Below the pieces are notes generated by a model. It made no database searches. It saw only the letters and a program-made list of their open reading frames with translations, and was not told the DNA's origin. Of a stretch of DNA of 64,000 nucleotides, positions 36,470 to 46,968 are shown piece by piece. Where the stretch lies: assembly GCA_963965975.1 (NCBI GenBank), contig OZ014415.1, positions 2,981,001 through 3,045,000 on the forward strand. The letters are read 5' to 3'. A program made the translations under genes and the position numbers. Position 1 is the stretch's first letter. The number at the start of each line of letters is the position of its first letter. Source of the DNA: Xestospongia bergquistia. Lineage: Eukaryota; Porifera; Demospongiae; Haplosclerida; Petrosiidae.

Positions 36470-37260
36470 TAGGGTGTGGTCAAACAGTGAAAAAATAGTA
36501 TTTGAGTGAAAGGAAATTGGTGAAACAGTTGAATATATACAACAATGATTACTTAGCATTCCTCTTTACCAGTAGTCTACTCACTCATGTAATGGCTATT
36601 AATTATATTAGATCTCTAAACTCTTTTCAGCTAACTAATTCAACTCTATGACCCAGTGTGTTCATTAAACCTACTGTGAGAGAAAAGGAGAGAGAGATTA
36701 TAATCAAGTTAAAGGAGCTTTGTAACAAGTGTGTTATAACAATGAAACAAATCCAGAGAGAAGTCAATCTCTGTAAGACTGTTCTCTAATGGTATTTGAG
36801 TGATCTCTATCTAAGGGAAAAATGGAAATTGGTGAAACAGTTGAATATATAAGTCATGCTTTGCAGTAATATTCATTGATTATGGTGTGTGTATAAGAAT
36901 ATTAGATCTCTTAGCTCTTTTTAGCTAACTAATCCAACTCTATGACTCAGTGTGACTGATCGTTATAATTATAGTAAATATACGATGTATGACATACATG
37001 TTCAATATTTGAAATAAGACCAGTAGTCGTGTAATGGTTATTAATATATTAGATCTTTAAACTTTTTTAGCTAACTAATTCAATTCTATGACCCAGTGTG
37101 TTCATTAAACCTACCTTGAGAGAAAAGGAGAGAGAGATTATAATCAAGTTAAATGAGCTTTGTAACAAGTGTGTTATAACAATGAAGAGAGTCCATAGGG
37201 AAGTCAATCTCTGTAAGAGTGTTCTCTGATGCAAACATGCCTTGACATAGGTCACTCACT
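36470..37260. repeat. Tandem partial duplications
   Basis: Two copies of about 180 bp (about 36,612-36,788 and 37,049-37,230) share GACCCAGTGTGTTCATTAAA and GAGAGATTATAATCAAGTTA. A third, shorter copy of the beginning lies near 36,903. A second motif (GGTGAAACAGTTGAATATAT) occurs at about 36,520 and 36,833. On the - strand each long copy contains the same reading frame end (see 37,149-37,334). Confidence 0.7.
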
Positions 37261-37334
37261 GTTTGTCCTTCACACATTAACTCTAGATTGGAGGATGTGA
37301 AATGGAAGAGGTAGTATTCAGAATAAAGAACCAA
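37149..37334 (-). other. Unrecognised exon-like ORF, duplicated upstream
   Basis: The frame reads FHFTSSNLELMCEGQTVSDL, then MFASENTLTEIDFPMDSLHC and YNTLVTKLI-stop. The copy at 36,700-36,790 keeps ENSLTEIDFSLDLFHCYNTLVTKLL-stop in frame; the differences are conservative, which hints at former coding function. No family is recognised. It could be the last exon of a protein whose other exons are outside the window or lost. Confidence 0.35.
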
Positions 37335-37519
37335 ACATCAAGATTGGCTCAAACTCAAATGATTGGGCATGATATAAACAACAGGTCACTGAGGGTATAC
37401 ACTATTCTTAACAATAAAACAACCTGGTCAATCCATAAGATACTAAAAAGCCATGATATTCTAACAAATCAGAATAATAGTCATACAATAGAAGGCACAT
37501 ATATATTAAATTGAAGGAT

Positions 37520-38343
37520 GTCTTAAAGTTGGTATAGGTTGCATTGCGTAAACTGGTGATTCATTAGGTTGCATTGATTGGTGATCTGTTAGGTTGCTTT
37601 GGTGATCTGTTAGGAATATCAAAACTTGCTACTGGTATCTGACCTTGAGTATGAGAGAGCCTGCTTGGGTTTTCACGAGCGATTACATGGACTAGGATCT
37701 GTGCAGTTGATGGAACGCCACGTGTACTGTACTGGGGTGTGGGGCTCAGTGGATAACGTTAGATACATCTAGATATGCAATAATGTGAGTTAGGTATATG
37801 GGCGTGGCTTTCTAACCTAATACTATCAGCTGATAATAGAAATTTTGCTAACTGTTTATTAAGTAGCTAGATAAGACTTAATATAATGTAGTTTTTTATT
37901 ACTTATGACAAATTGGGTGTCTATAGTCTTAGTCTCTATTAATGTTACTATCTGTTGAGGTGTTATTTTATATGATCTATCTGTTATAGGATCACGAATG
38001 AGATTAATTACTGCTTATAACAATCATATACAACAGGAGCCGTGGTTTGATATAAAAAGGTTAGAAAGTTAGTGTACCACTTAACATGTATATGTATTTG
38101 CTGTTGGGTACTTTGTATACAAATGTACATGTAGTTGATTCTTTATAATTGAGAATTTCTCTCTCTCATTTCACTTGGCTATGCTCTTATTGATGGTGTA
38201 TTAGTTGATCATAAACCATAAGCAGTACATGTACTATTACAATGAGATAATATAAGCAGGTTATAAGTATGGGCGTGGTTTACTGATGAATTGGTTCCTA
38301 TCCCTTCTATATATTGTGTTTCAGAATTCAGTAATCTAGTACT
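37520..38343. other. Intergenic; short direct repeats and a dispersed-repeat piece
   Basis: GATCTGTTAGGTTGC-type units recur at about 37,555-37,620. The stretch 37,975-38,110 matches 54,540-54,680 (AGCC.TGGTTTGATATAAA and GGTACTTTGTAT). No gene seen. Confidence 0.5.
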
Positions 38344-38898
38344 TAGCCTTGTACCCAGGCGTTCACGAAAGAAAAGAATGCCTGGTAACTACTGTTTGCA
38401 CATGCGCTTAATTTACAGAGATTCCTTGGAAAATAGTATACTGTAGGAATCCTCTGTCAATTATGACATCAAAATTCCTTTTACTGCAATGTTAGATTAT
38501 TTGTGATGGCTACTTGTAGTACTGATAGAAAATTTTCTGCTGCTCTACTCTCTGCTCTAAAGCAGCTAGGAAGGCTAAATCTATCTCTTAAAAAAGAGCA
38601 AGTCTTGTCCGTTGAAACTATATATGACGGAAAAGATGTCTTTTTGTATCCCAACAACACTGAACAAGTTTGTTGCTCTTTTTGCTTCCACTAAATCTCT
38701 GCACAACTGACAAATTCAACTAGCCATGCTTAAATTCTTTTAGAGAGTGAAGCATCATGAATACAAACCCAGCCCATTTAGTTGTCATTTAATTTAAATT
38801 GTTGTAATCATCCTGTCACTATATTGCATAAATAACACAATGTCATGTGTGCGTTACCAGGTATTCTTTTCTTTTGCGAACGCCTGGGTACGAGGCTA
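38344..38898. mobile_element. 555-bp non-autonomous element with 46-bp TIRs and captured ORF
   Basis: The left end (TAGCCTTGTACCCAGGCG...) and right end (...CGCCTGGGTACGAGGCTA) are inverted repeats of 46 bp differing at about four positions, each ending GTAAC internally. CTAGTA lies just outside both ends in inverted orientation, so the true TIR may be a little longer. It contains a 63-codon ORF resembling part of a helicase, an arrangement like the gene-fragment-carrying (Pack-type) elements of plants. Confidence 0.7.
38503..38694 (+). pseudogene. RecQ-like helicase N-terminal fragment
   Basis: The ORF holds LLSALKQLGRLNLSLKKEQV followed by LSVETIYDGKDVFLYPNN. This resembles the RecQ/DEAD-box start, where LKxEQxxAIxxxLxGKDVFxxLPTGxGKS is usual. 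The sequence departs from the family at the Walker A loop (PNNTEQVCCSFC instead of PTGxGKS) and stops soon after, so there is no ATPase. Recognition is by motif only. Confidence 0.4.
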
Positions 38899-39464
38899 CC
38901 TAATACTAGACTCAGTCTACATGAACCCCTTGTCTGTCTCTTGTATTCATTGAACAAACAGCTATTAACAACGTAGGAGTTGAGGCACATTTGAAACATT
39001 GATATTTTAGGAGTTTTAACTTTTTGTTATTAGACCAAAGAGTACATAGTATCTATCTAGACTTAAAGGATATTTAGTTTTATTATCCCACCCTCTTTTA
39101 GGTTACTATGTTGAGGTTTATTATATCATCTGTCTGTTATATTTAGGATCAAGAGAAGAGCTACCAACTTGATATGATCAACTATATAGTTTTGTGCTAA
39201 ACCTAAAGGTAATATGATTGTGACAGTTTTAAATTGACTGCTTGTTAACTCTATAATAATATTCATTTGCAAAGAAGATAAATCAAGGTACAAGAGGATT
39301 TCCACACCTAGCCTCTCTAATTTTGATACATTAGTATGTACATCAAGTATTGACTTGTAAACCTTTGGTTTATTGATCACACATCTGTTTTAGGTCATAA
39401 TTTCTAATTTGGGAGGAAAAGAATTTCATTATAAAATATTGGTAATATATATATATATATATAT

Positions 39465-39963
39465 TAGGCCTGGGCGATAGTAGTACTATCACTATCACGA
39501 TATTTTTGAGCAAAAATATCATGACAGTGAATATATTGCGATAGTTTCGATGTATTCTTTAAGTGGTCATGTGTTTTGGATGCACATTATATAATGCAAA
39601 ATTCAGGTGTTTAAAAGAATATAATGTAACAAAAAATGCAAATAAATGTGAACTGCATACATACTACAATGAATGACAGAATTATCAATCAAGGTTCTCA
39701 GCAAGAAACACTAGCATATTAACATTAGTGGGAAGGAGGCATGCCCTTTTCTCATTCACCACATGTCCAGTGGTACTGAAAACTCGCTCACAAGGGACAG
39801 AAGTAGCTGGGATGGAAAGATACCTTGCAGCAAGTTGTGATAGAAGTGCAATGCGCATGCTCAATACTTACACGTGTTTACTATCGCAATAGTTAATAAA
39901 ATCATACCATGATAGCTAAAAAACTATCGCGATATTCACTATCTATAATATTGCCCAGGCCTA
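39465..39963. mobile_element. hAT deletion derivative (499 bp)
   Basis: The ends read inward as TAGGCCTGGGCGATAGT and TAGGCCTGGGCAATAT, typical of animal hAT elements. ATATATAT lies directly outside both ends, fitting the 8-bp hAT target duplication, although the surrounding TA tract makes this weak. Inside, on -, is the end of a hAT transposase (39,685-39,840). Extra ATCG-rich inverted sequence (CGATAGTAGTAC near the left, CTATCGCGATA near the right) extends the terminal symmetry. Confidence 0.8.
39685..39840 (-). pseudogene. hAT transposase C-terminal dimerisation segment
   Basis: The frame reads LAARYLSIPATSVPCERVFS, then TTGHVVNEKRACLLPTNVNM and LVFLAENLD-stop. This is the classic hATC motif (YLxIPATSVPSERVFSxAG...KRxxLxPxxVxxLVFLxxN). 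Only the C-terminus remains, so it is a fossil inside the deleted element and shows which superfamily mobilised it. Confidence 0.85.
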
Positions 39964-40554
39964 ATATATATATATATATATAATTTATGTTCATATGTAG
40001 TATATATAGCTACCTTTAAAGCTTCATTACTGTTAATTTGATCCCCCCATCCCCCCCCCTCTCTCTCTCTCATAGGATGCTTCTTAAATAATTATATCAT
40101 AACTTCAGGCACGGCTAGCTCTTGTGTGATGACGCCTGGCTGTAATATTGACCTGCAGCATATCCAGTGGTACCAGATGTGTTAGCACATTGAGTAGGAA
40201 TACAGTTGAGTATTCAATTAATAGGGGAACAATATGATGTCTTTTCAAACAGATATAAATGTCACATTTGAATTGAAATATTTATTTAAATAATTTATTC
40301 CAAATTAAAACAAAAATGAATATTACTTAAAAATATTATTTCAACACTATTGTCAGTGAAAAGGACCAAGTAATAATACTGTCCATTAGACTTGAAAATA
40401 TCCTAAATATTCAAAGCCCCTTAGATATATTCATCAAACATATGCATATATACTGTGGAATTAACATACCACACACTATATACTGCCCCCTATGGAACCA
40501 TGGAAACTTCAATTTGATATTGGAATTCAATTATTACATGCCAAAAAAACAAAA
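39964..40554. other. Intergenic; C-rich and CT tracts, no gene
   Basis: A C-rich stretch near 40,042-40,058 is followed by a CT repeat. No ORF or recognisable repeat otherwise. Confidence 0.5.
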
Positions 40555-41038
40555 TTAAGCCATGAATATTGTAGTAACTAGAGCCTTCTGATACCTTAAG
40601 TCTTTCTCCTGCAACATTGCTCTTTGCATGCGAGAGTCTCCCACTCCGCATACCAATCTGTCGCGTACCATTTCTTCTAGCTTATCGAAACTACAGTGTC
40701 CTATCGATTTCAATGCAGAGACGTATGCTGCCACTGATTCGCCCGAAAGACGAACTCTAGTGTTAAATTTGCACCTCTGCACTATCACAGACTGCTTCGG
40801 CTCGTAATGATCCTCTAGGACAGCGATTAGTTCATCGTAACTCTTGTCCGCTAGTTTCTCTGAGGTTGTTTATTAAATCGTAAGTCAGTGCTCCACACAC
40901 TGAAAGCAGAATCGCTTTCTTTTTCTCTTCATTCCCCGTCAAATCGTTTGCTGTAAAGTAAAATCCCAAACGTTCACAGAATGAGGTCCATGTTTCAGCC
41001 TCAGGATCAAAAGGATATATTTTCCCGTGGGTCGACAT
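40555..41038 (-). pseudogene. LTR-retrotransposon gag fragment, frameshifted
   Basis: Read on -, it starts MSTHGKIYPFDPEAETWTSF and continues ERLGFYFTANDLTGNEEKKK and LSVCGALTYDLINNL. It then shifts frame near 40,860 and resumes as LADKSYDELIAVLEDHYEPK and RCKFNTRVRLSGESVAAYVS. This is the gag pattern of Ty3/gypsy-like elements (F-D-P, W-x-x-F...LR-L-Y, then the major homology-like segment). It ends at VTTIFMA-stop, before any zinc knuckle. No protease or reverse transcriptase follows at lower coordinates. Truncated and frameshifted, so dead. Confidence 0.7.
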
Positions 41039-41267
41039 TCCTCATCGCCAATTATGTTTTATCTGTACTACGACCCATTAGAAATATAGTATTATATTTG
41101 AACAACAAAAAAAAGCCAAAGAGCATTACAGAAAAACAACAATTACCACAACACTGGAAGACTGACTGAAATACAAAAAAGAGTATTATATACCACCATT
41201 AACAATTTCATACAGGTTATTAACAATATTCATACAAGTTATTAAGAAACTTTATAACAACTGTTCG

Positions 41268-41459
41268 ACAGGGGGGAGGATGTTATGTATTTATAGTCAA
41301 TTAACTATTATTATCTTATAATTTGGAATCACGTGAGAACCATGTGCTCAGATTTATGTCTTTTATGATCTCTCTTTCTCTGTTATCTCATTGATTATTG
41401 TAAGAATTGTGAATTAAAAAGGGCAGTCAAAGTGGGGACCCGGTGCTAGATACATTACA
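41268..41459 (+). mobile_element. LTR-like remnant with polypurine tract
   Basis: A purine run (CAGGGGGGAGGA, ending at 41,280) is followed at once by TGTTATGTATTT. The putative LTR ends ...GATACATTACA at 41,459: TG...CA, 179 bp. The layout is polypurine tract then 3' LTR on +, the opposite orientation to the neighbouring gag fragment, so they may come from two elements or a rearranged one. Weak without a second LTR. Confidence 0.4.
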
Positions 41460-41465
41460 ATATAT

Positions 41466-41512
41466 GTAGAGAGAGAGAGACAGAGAGACAGAGACAGAGA
41501 CAGAGAGGGAGA
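41466..41512. repeat. (GA)n / GAGACA simple repeat
   Basis: GAGAGAGA followed by CAGAGA units. Beyond it (41,513-42,178) I see no gene; the 155-residue frame at 41,860-42,327 is low-complexity and runs through a repeat. Confidence 0.7.
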
Positions 41513-42178
41513 ATGTGGTTAGAAGGAAAGGTAGGAAAAGAAAGAGACAAATCTCATTATATTATCAGCTTACACAAAAGGTATGGGAAGTATTTATATT
41601 AACTTTTACACATATACAAAGAGCAGAAGATTTATTCATGCATGTTTGATATATAGCATCACTCACTCTCTGATGAAGTGCATGTGCACAACAGGAAGTG
41701 ATAAGACAGCATATAGTTTATAATTAGGACATGTTCATACTTCACATCCATGTCGTATCTTATTGAACAATAAACTACAAAGATTACACTTACAATTATT
41801 CAGTTGTTTTAATAACTATTTTCTTAAATTTATGTGAATACTTACAATTTTATTGGTTAATGTACTATTACAAACAAGAAATTATACAGTTATATATATA
41901 TATATACTTTTTGGCTTCTAGATTATATTTCACAATGATATTTGGCTTCTATCAAATGAGGTTAATGTGTGGAGCAGTTGCTACCATAACTATTTGTATT
42001 TATGCTATATACACAGTGAACATTGATTGGTTGACTCAACTATTACTTGGTTATCTAGGTTGGAATTACAAAGTTATTTTTGTTGAAAAAATAAGCATAA
42101 TATATACTGTTTTAGTACTAACGTACTGCTGCTTATGTAGCTACATAAACATCGATTTATTAGTAGTATACGTTTTCA

Positions 42179-42840
42179 TTAACCTCGCTGTGCGTGGGCG
42201 CATAGCGAGGGTTACTGTAGTCTGTCAGTGTGTGTGTGTGTGTGTGTCAGTTACCCAGGCCAGGCAAATGACTTTTAACTGCTTTAACTCGGCAAACACG
42301 CCACTGGTAGCCACCAAACTAAAGTAGAGGGTAGCAAAACTTCTGTACTTCTTAAGAATACTGCCAAAAGGAGCGTCAAACGAACAAAAGGCTTTAAAAG
42401 TCTGAAAAACCTTTGAAAAAAAGCACAATATTATTTTATTCAGTGAATACTCGAGAATTCAGTAAAACCTCCTGCATACAGCTCATAACATTTTCCAACT
42501 TTTAAAGTGAGAATTTTCGTAAAAATACTTTGGAAAGTTATGACAGTTTTACTAACTTTTAGTATAAGTTACATCATAGAAGTTACACGAAAAAAGGACC
42601 CTATCTTTGTCGATACATTGAGCGCGAACTACATATACTATTACCATAGCTGTAACTTTTACTAAGAAGTTGGAAAGTATTGGACTTTTTGTCAATTAGA
42701 GATCAAAGTACTCAGTAGACGCATAAAAAGCTTTTTCCCTTTGATTGAAGAGAAATGCTAAGTCATCAAATCATCTTGCGCATACGTAAGATTACGTCAA
42801 TTGAGGAGGCGAGTCTCTGGATAAGACCGCAGCGAGGTTA
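42179..42840. mobile_element. ~660-bp element with short inverted ends
   Basis: The left end TTAACCTCGCTGTGCG and right end CGCAGCGAGGTTA are inverted apart from a small difference. The interior is clearly less AT-rich than its surroundings and contains a (TG)n tract (42,229-42,248) but no coding sequence. A non-autonomous DNA transposon is the likely class; the superfamily is not determined. Confidence 0.5.
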
Positions 42841-42899
42841 GTGCATTTCATTTTGTAAATGCAGCCAGTATAACCATGTCTTATTTAAATCAACTGAAA

Positions 42900-44179
42900 T
42901 TACAGTTTGTAGCTACCATTTTCATACACACAAGCGGTTTTTGTACGTACTAATATTTTAGGTCTATTCAACATTCCAGTTGAATGCTAGCTTGGCTTGC
43001 TAGACCAAAGCAATTCTTCTTCTCTTTCCCTCTGCCTCCCTTTCTCTCCTCCATTCCTTTGACAATAGTTGAAATGAACATAATCATGTCTAATGGTTCC
43101 TCCTCCTTGGATCCAGACACTTATTTAGGTTTAATATGCATTGTATTTAAATTAATCACTATGCAAACATGTGGTATTGAACCACATTCCACGCATTCCA
43201 ATGAGGCAGTAAGCCTACTTTGCTTCTAGATCTTCCTCTGTCCATCAGCTTATCAAAATAGAGGAGGGGCTAGCTCACTAGATGACTGTGATTGTAATGT
43301 ATTATTTTTTCATATTGTTACTTTGAATTATTTATACATGCTTATGAATATTATTACTCCTTTTAGACTTCGTATCCCTAAACCTTTGATACACGGGGCT
43401 GAAGTCATGCCCGTGTGCGGCTGGTTACTTTTGCAATAATACATTGTTAACAATAGCAGCTTTTCAAGCCTTACTATAGCAACTAGTTGACACATACTGG
43501 TCAGTAATTAGTGTGACAGTGTATAGGTAAGTCATTGTTGCTACCATAACAACAGGAAAAGACGTAAAATTCAAGGTGAAGTCTGTAGTATACTACAATT
43601 TGCAAACGTGTGTACTGCACCACATTTTACGCATTCCAACGAGGCAGTAAGCCTAGTTTGTTTGTAAAATCTTCCTCTGTCCATCAGATTATTAAAAAGA
43701 AGGAGGGGCTAGCTCACTAGATGTCTGTGATTGTACTGTATTATTGCTTGATACTGTCTTGTGTTTACTTTTAATTATTTATGTCAAATTATGTGTGCTT
43801 ATGAATATTATTGCACCATTTAGACTTCCTGTTCCCTAAACATCTAAACAACTTACTGTATAAAATGTCCATGTTGTTTGAGCTTTGAATGTAAGTGTGT
43901 TTATACTCAGATAAAGTTAATAATAATAACTGAGTACATATACCATTGGCCTATATTACCAATGTTTGTACAACACAGGAAGTGTATACTCTAATAATAT
44001 AAAATTAATTATACATTTAGATTGTAAAGTTCAGAGACCAAAATATACTGTTAATTTCTATTTGATCTATGCATTTGTGTGTCTTACAAATAAACAGTAT
44101 CTATTTTCAAATATTAACCCACTAGGAGGTCTACAGTATACTTGTTTTATAATGATGGGCAATGAACTCATTTTAAAAC
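42900..44179. repeat. 3' flank of fucosyltransferase copy 2, with an internal tandem duplication
   Basis: This matches 21,950-22,795. About 43,160-43,300 is repeated again at about 43,600-43,760 (CATTCCAACGAGGCAGTAAG and AGGAGGGGCTAGCTCACTAG), which makes this flank longer than that of copy 1. No gene seen. Confidence 0.7.
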
Positions 44180-45436
44180 TCACATGTATTTACTATTAGA
44201 AATGATGCTGTCATTTTTCCATGTTGGATATCGTTTACAGTCATGTTGCACACTATACCATTGTTCAATGTCATCATATACTTTTATACATTGATTAGGC
44301 TCATACAGTTTGTTACACACGTCACAAGGAATATGATGGGTCCCACCACCTATTATAGACCACTCATCTCTCCATTTGAAGAACCTATTATAAAGTTGAG
44401 GATCACTACCAATTTTCTTCATATAATCAGCCAGATCAACTGCTCTTTCGAAATCAAGTCCATTAATGAAAGAATTGGGAGGGATGACTTCAGGATTTGA
44501 TAGATTTGCTCCTGATATTATCACTGGAACTATTTCATTATTTAAAGCATTTCTGTATGTTTTTTCTGTAATATAATCTTCACATATATTACTCTCAAAA
44601 GCCAAATAAAACTTGTACATAGGTAACAAAGAGAAGCAGTTTGGTTTACATGGTTTTCCACATTTACCATAAACGTCAACATCAATATGTTTCTTTAGCT
44701 CCATTACTGCATGTAAACGAGGACGTACACAGTTACTTATAAAAGTAATAGCTGTTTTATTTCTGTTTTCAAGATAATTTCTATTAGAATCATAACCACC
44801 TTTAAACTTTCCAGGAACTACATAGGCATAACTTTGCCTAATATCTGAACTAAACTTGTATGTCATTGTCCAGTTAAATAGAGATCTGGAATATGACATA
44901 AGCTCATGATATCCACTAATATGTGGTGGCGCCTCTTGACTGAAGAAAATCCATCTTTGCTCTGGTAGTCGACTCATATTACTAGCACAAATAATACTTT
45001 TTAATATATACACTTCAGCAATATGAAAAACTACAGCACTGCTATTTGAATAAAGATTTTTGTCACCAGTAAGAAAACACTTGTTTTTGTTTGGTCCACA
45101 TGTTATTGGCCTACTATTTCCAAGTGATTTAACAAAATTCATTCCAAACCAATTTGTCCATAATAAAATGATTTTCCCATTACTACCAACGGTAGTCATA
45201 TTATCAGAAATTGAAGTACTTGGATGACTACAAAGATAAGTTTTCTTAACGGGAAGTACTTTCTGCTGGATAATATTTTGAAATGTTGTGTTATCAGGAT
45301 GGCTTTGTGATAACGGCCGAAGAGATACAGCGTTCATAGCGACGTTGACATACACGTAAATTAACGATCCCACCAAAGTCAGAACGAACAGGATTAGAAT
45401 CTTTATTATTTTTATTTTAAAATTAACAGGCATCAC
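44180..45436 (-). CDS. Alpha-1,3-fucosyltransferase-like (GT10), copy 2
   Basis: Intact 418-residue, single-exon paralog of the gene at 22,796, in the same orientation about 21 kb away. The type II membrane anchor (KILILFVLTLVGSLIYVYV) is present. So are FNWTMTYKFSSDIRQSYAYV and the GT10 signature YKFYLAFESNICEDYITEK. In that motif Ser replaces one Asn of copy 1, next to the donor-binding region. Most differences are conservative or cluster at the N-terminus and in the C-terminal 70 residues. Both copies keep full reading frames, which argues that both are under selection or that the duplication is young. Expected role: GDP-fucose-dependent fucosylation in the Golgi. Confidence 0.9.
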   Translation of the reverse strand: MMPVNFKIKIIKILILFVLTLVGSLIYVYVNVAMNAVSLRPLSQSHPDNTTFQNIIQQKVLPVKKTYLCSHPSTSISDNMTTVGSNGKIILLWTNWFGMNFVKSLGNSRPITCGPNKNKCFLTGDKNLYSNSSAVVFHIAEVYILKSIICASNMSRLPEQRWIFFSQEAPPHISGYHELMSYSRSLFNWTMTYKFSSDIRQSYAYVVPGKFKGGYDSNRNYLENRNKTAITFISNCVRPRLHAVMELKKHIDVDVYGKCGKPCKPNCFSLLPMYKFYLAFESNICEDYITEKTYRNALNNEIVPVIISGANLSNPEVIPPNSFINGLDFERAVDLADYMKKIGSDPQLYNRFFKWRDEWSIIGGGTHHIPCDVCNKLYEPNQCIKVYDDIEQWYSVQHDCKRYPTWKNDSIISNSKYM

Positions 45437-46802
45437 GCATGGTAGACTCTGTGATCAATCTCCACTTACCTCGTTATTAATGTTTTAATAATCAACCGGA
45501 AGGGCAGAAGAATTTGGACCACAGTTGCCATGGCTACATTCGCTAAACATGGCTATCTTACAATGAAAAAGTTATTCAAATTTTAAACCCTTTCCAATTA
45601 CACTAACGCAATCAAGGCATGCACACTAGCTTAATATGTACGTTTGTTAGTCTGAACTCGTGAAAATGTCACTATACAATTTCTAGGCAATAAAACTCTG
45701 GATTTCTAGACATAGCTAATACCTGTTATGACAGCAATGTGCTAAATGTTTACTTAATTCATCCTTCTTTGCTATAGTATCATGTCATGTCAATATAGCT
45801 GATGTGCATTGTCTTGGTACTAATACTATTATTAATTAAAAAACCTAAGCTAATATTAAAACAATATCTTTTTGGTAAAAATATCAATACTGATATTCAA
45901 GATCATTATTACTAACTTTAGTTATATATAACTAAAATTAATACAGTATACTACATCATGTCACCTATTACACAGACTATTAATCATACTCTACTATGCC
46001 TGTGAATGCATCACTAATAATAAAATAATTGTTTATATAACTAATTGAGCTGATCATCACAATAGCAAATAGATACACAAGTGAGTGCATGGTCATGAGA
46101 CTAGATACCATAACTGTCATTTGTTAACTAATAATACGAACAAACCAACACTACAAAATTCAGTAGATTAGAGTATGACATTTACATGTAATAAAGCGCT
46201 GTATATTTTATTATGTATACAATATAGAATATATACTGAACTTAATATCAGGGTATAATAATACATTATTTTATACATTGTTACATACATAATAGGGAGT
46301 ACACATCTGTCAAAAGTTTCTTTTAGTTATATGATCTAACATTTCTAAGTTTATCAGTTCTTAAATAGACACCCTTTTGTATTAATATCACTGGATATGT
46401 TGACATAAAAAGTAGAAGCATTTTCGATGATGTATTGTTCAATGGATATCCATCTGTGGAGTTGTGAACAATTTGACAAAATGTCATTTTGGGTCTTTGC
46501 ATTACTCTCATCAGATAGTTGGGACTATTGTAAAGGTCTCTCCTTTTATCAAAAACACAATTTTTGCCATAAATTTGGAATTGTTACATAGGATTGATTA
46601 ACATAGCATGCATGATGAACTGTACAATGATGTTGGTTTCTATTGTTCACTTCTTTATTTAAACAGTTACTAGTTTTTGGCCAAATTATTGAGCGAAGTT
46701 TCTTTGATCTTCACAGTCATGAATTAACTATGCTTGAAAGCAGCCTAATGAGGTAGTCTTTTCTTCATTTGTGCCAAAATTTAAATGTTATAACATTATG
46801 CT
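45437..46802. repeat. 5' flank of fucosyltransferase copy 2 plus dispersed repeat
   Basis: 45,437-46,310 parallels 24,056-25,330 without the palindrome and long TA tract. From 46,318 the sequence jumps to another repeat (ATCTAACATTTCTAAGTTTATC) shared with 58,977-59,250 and, more diverged, with 27,100-27,500 and 53,150-53,440. Its - strand frame (46,323-46,511) contains VHNSTDGYPLNN and GVYLRTDKLRNVRSYN, echoed in the other copies, which suggests decayed coding sequence of unknown type. The copia element begins at 46,803. Confidence 0.6.
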
Positions 46803-46962
46803 TGTTGAAAATGTCTTATTTACTGAATAAAGAATCATAAACAAAAGTTCTAGAAGGTTCTCAAGAACGTGCATGTATATACATAAAACAGTTAATCAAT
46901 GATGTAACATACACAAAGCAGTCAATTAATGGTGTGACAAATGTCAATTTACTATTACAACA
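46803..46962 (-). repeat. 3' LTR of the copia element
   Basis: 160 bp, beginning TGTTG and ending CAACA (the same on both strands because these are the inverted termini usual for copia). It directly follows the purine-rich end of the coding region. Only this LTR is visible. Confidence 0.65.
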
Positions 46963-46968
46963 CTCCAC

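Noticed and set aside
41860-42327. 155-residue plus-strand ORF with hydrophobic stretches
   Set aside because: It crosses a TA tract, a TG tract and the end of a transposon-like element; composition, not a protein family, explains it.
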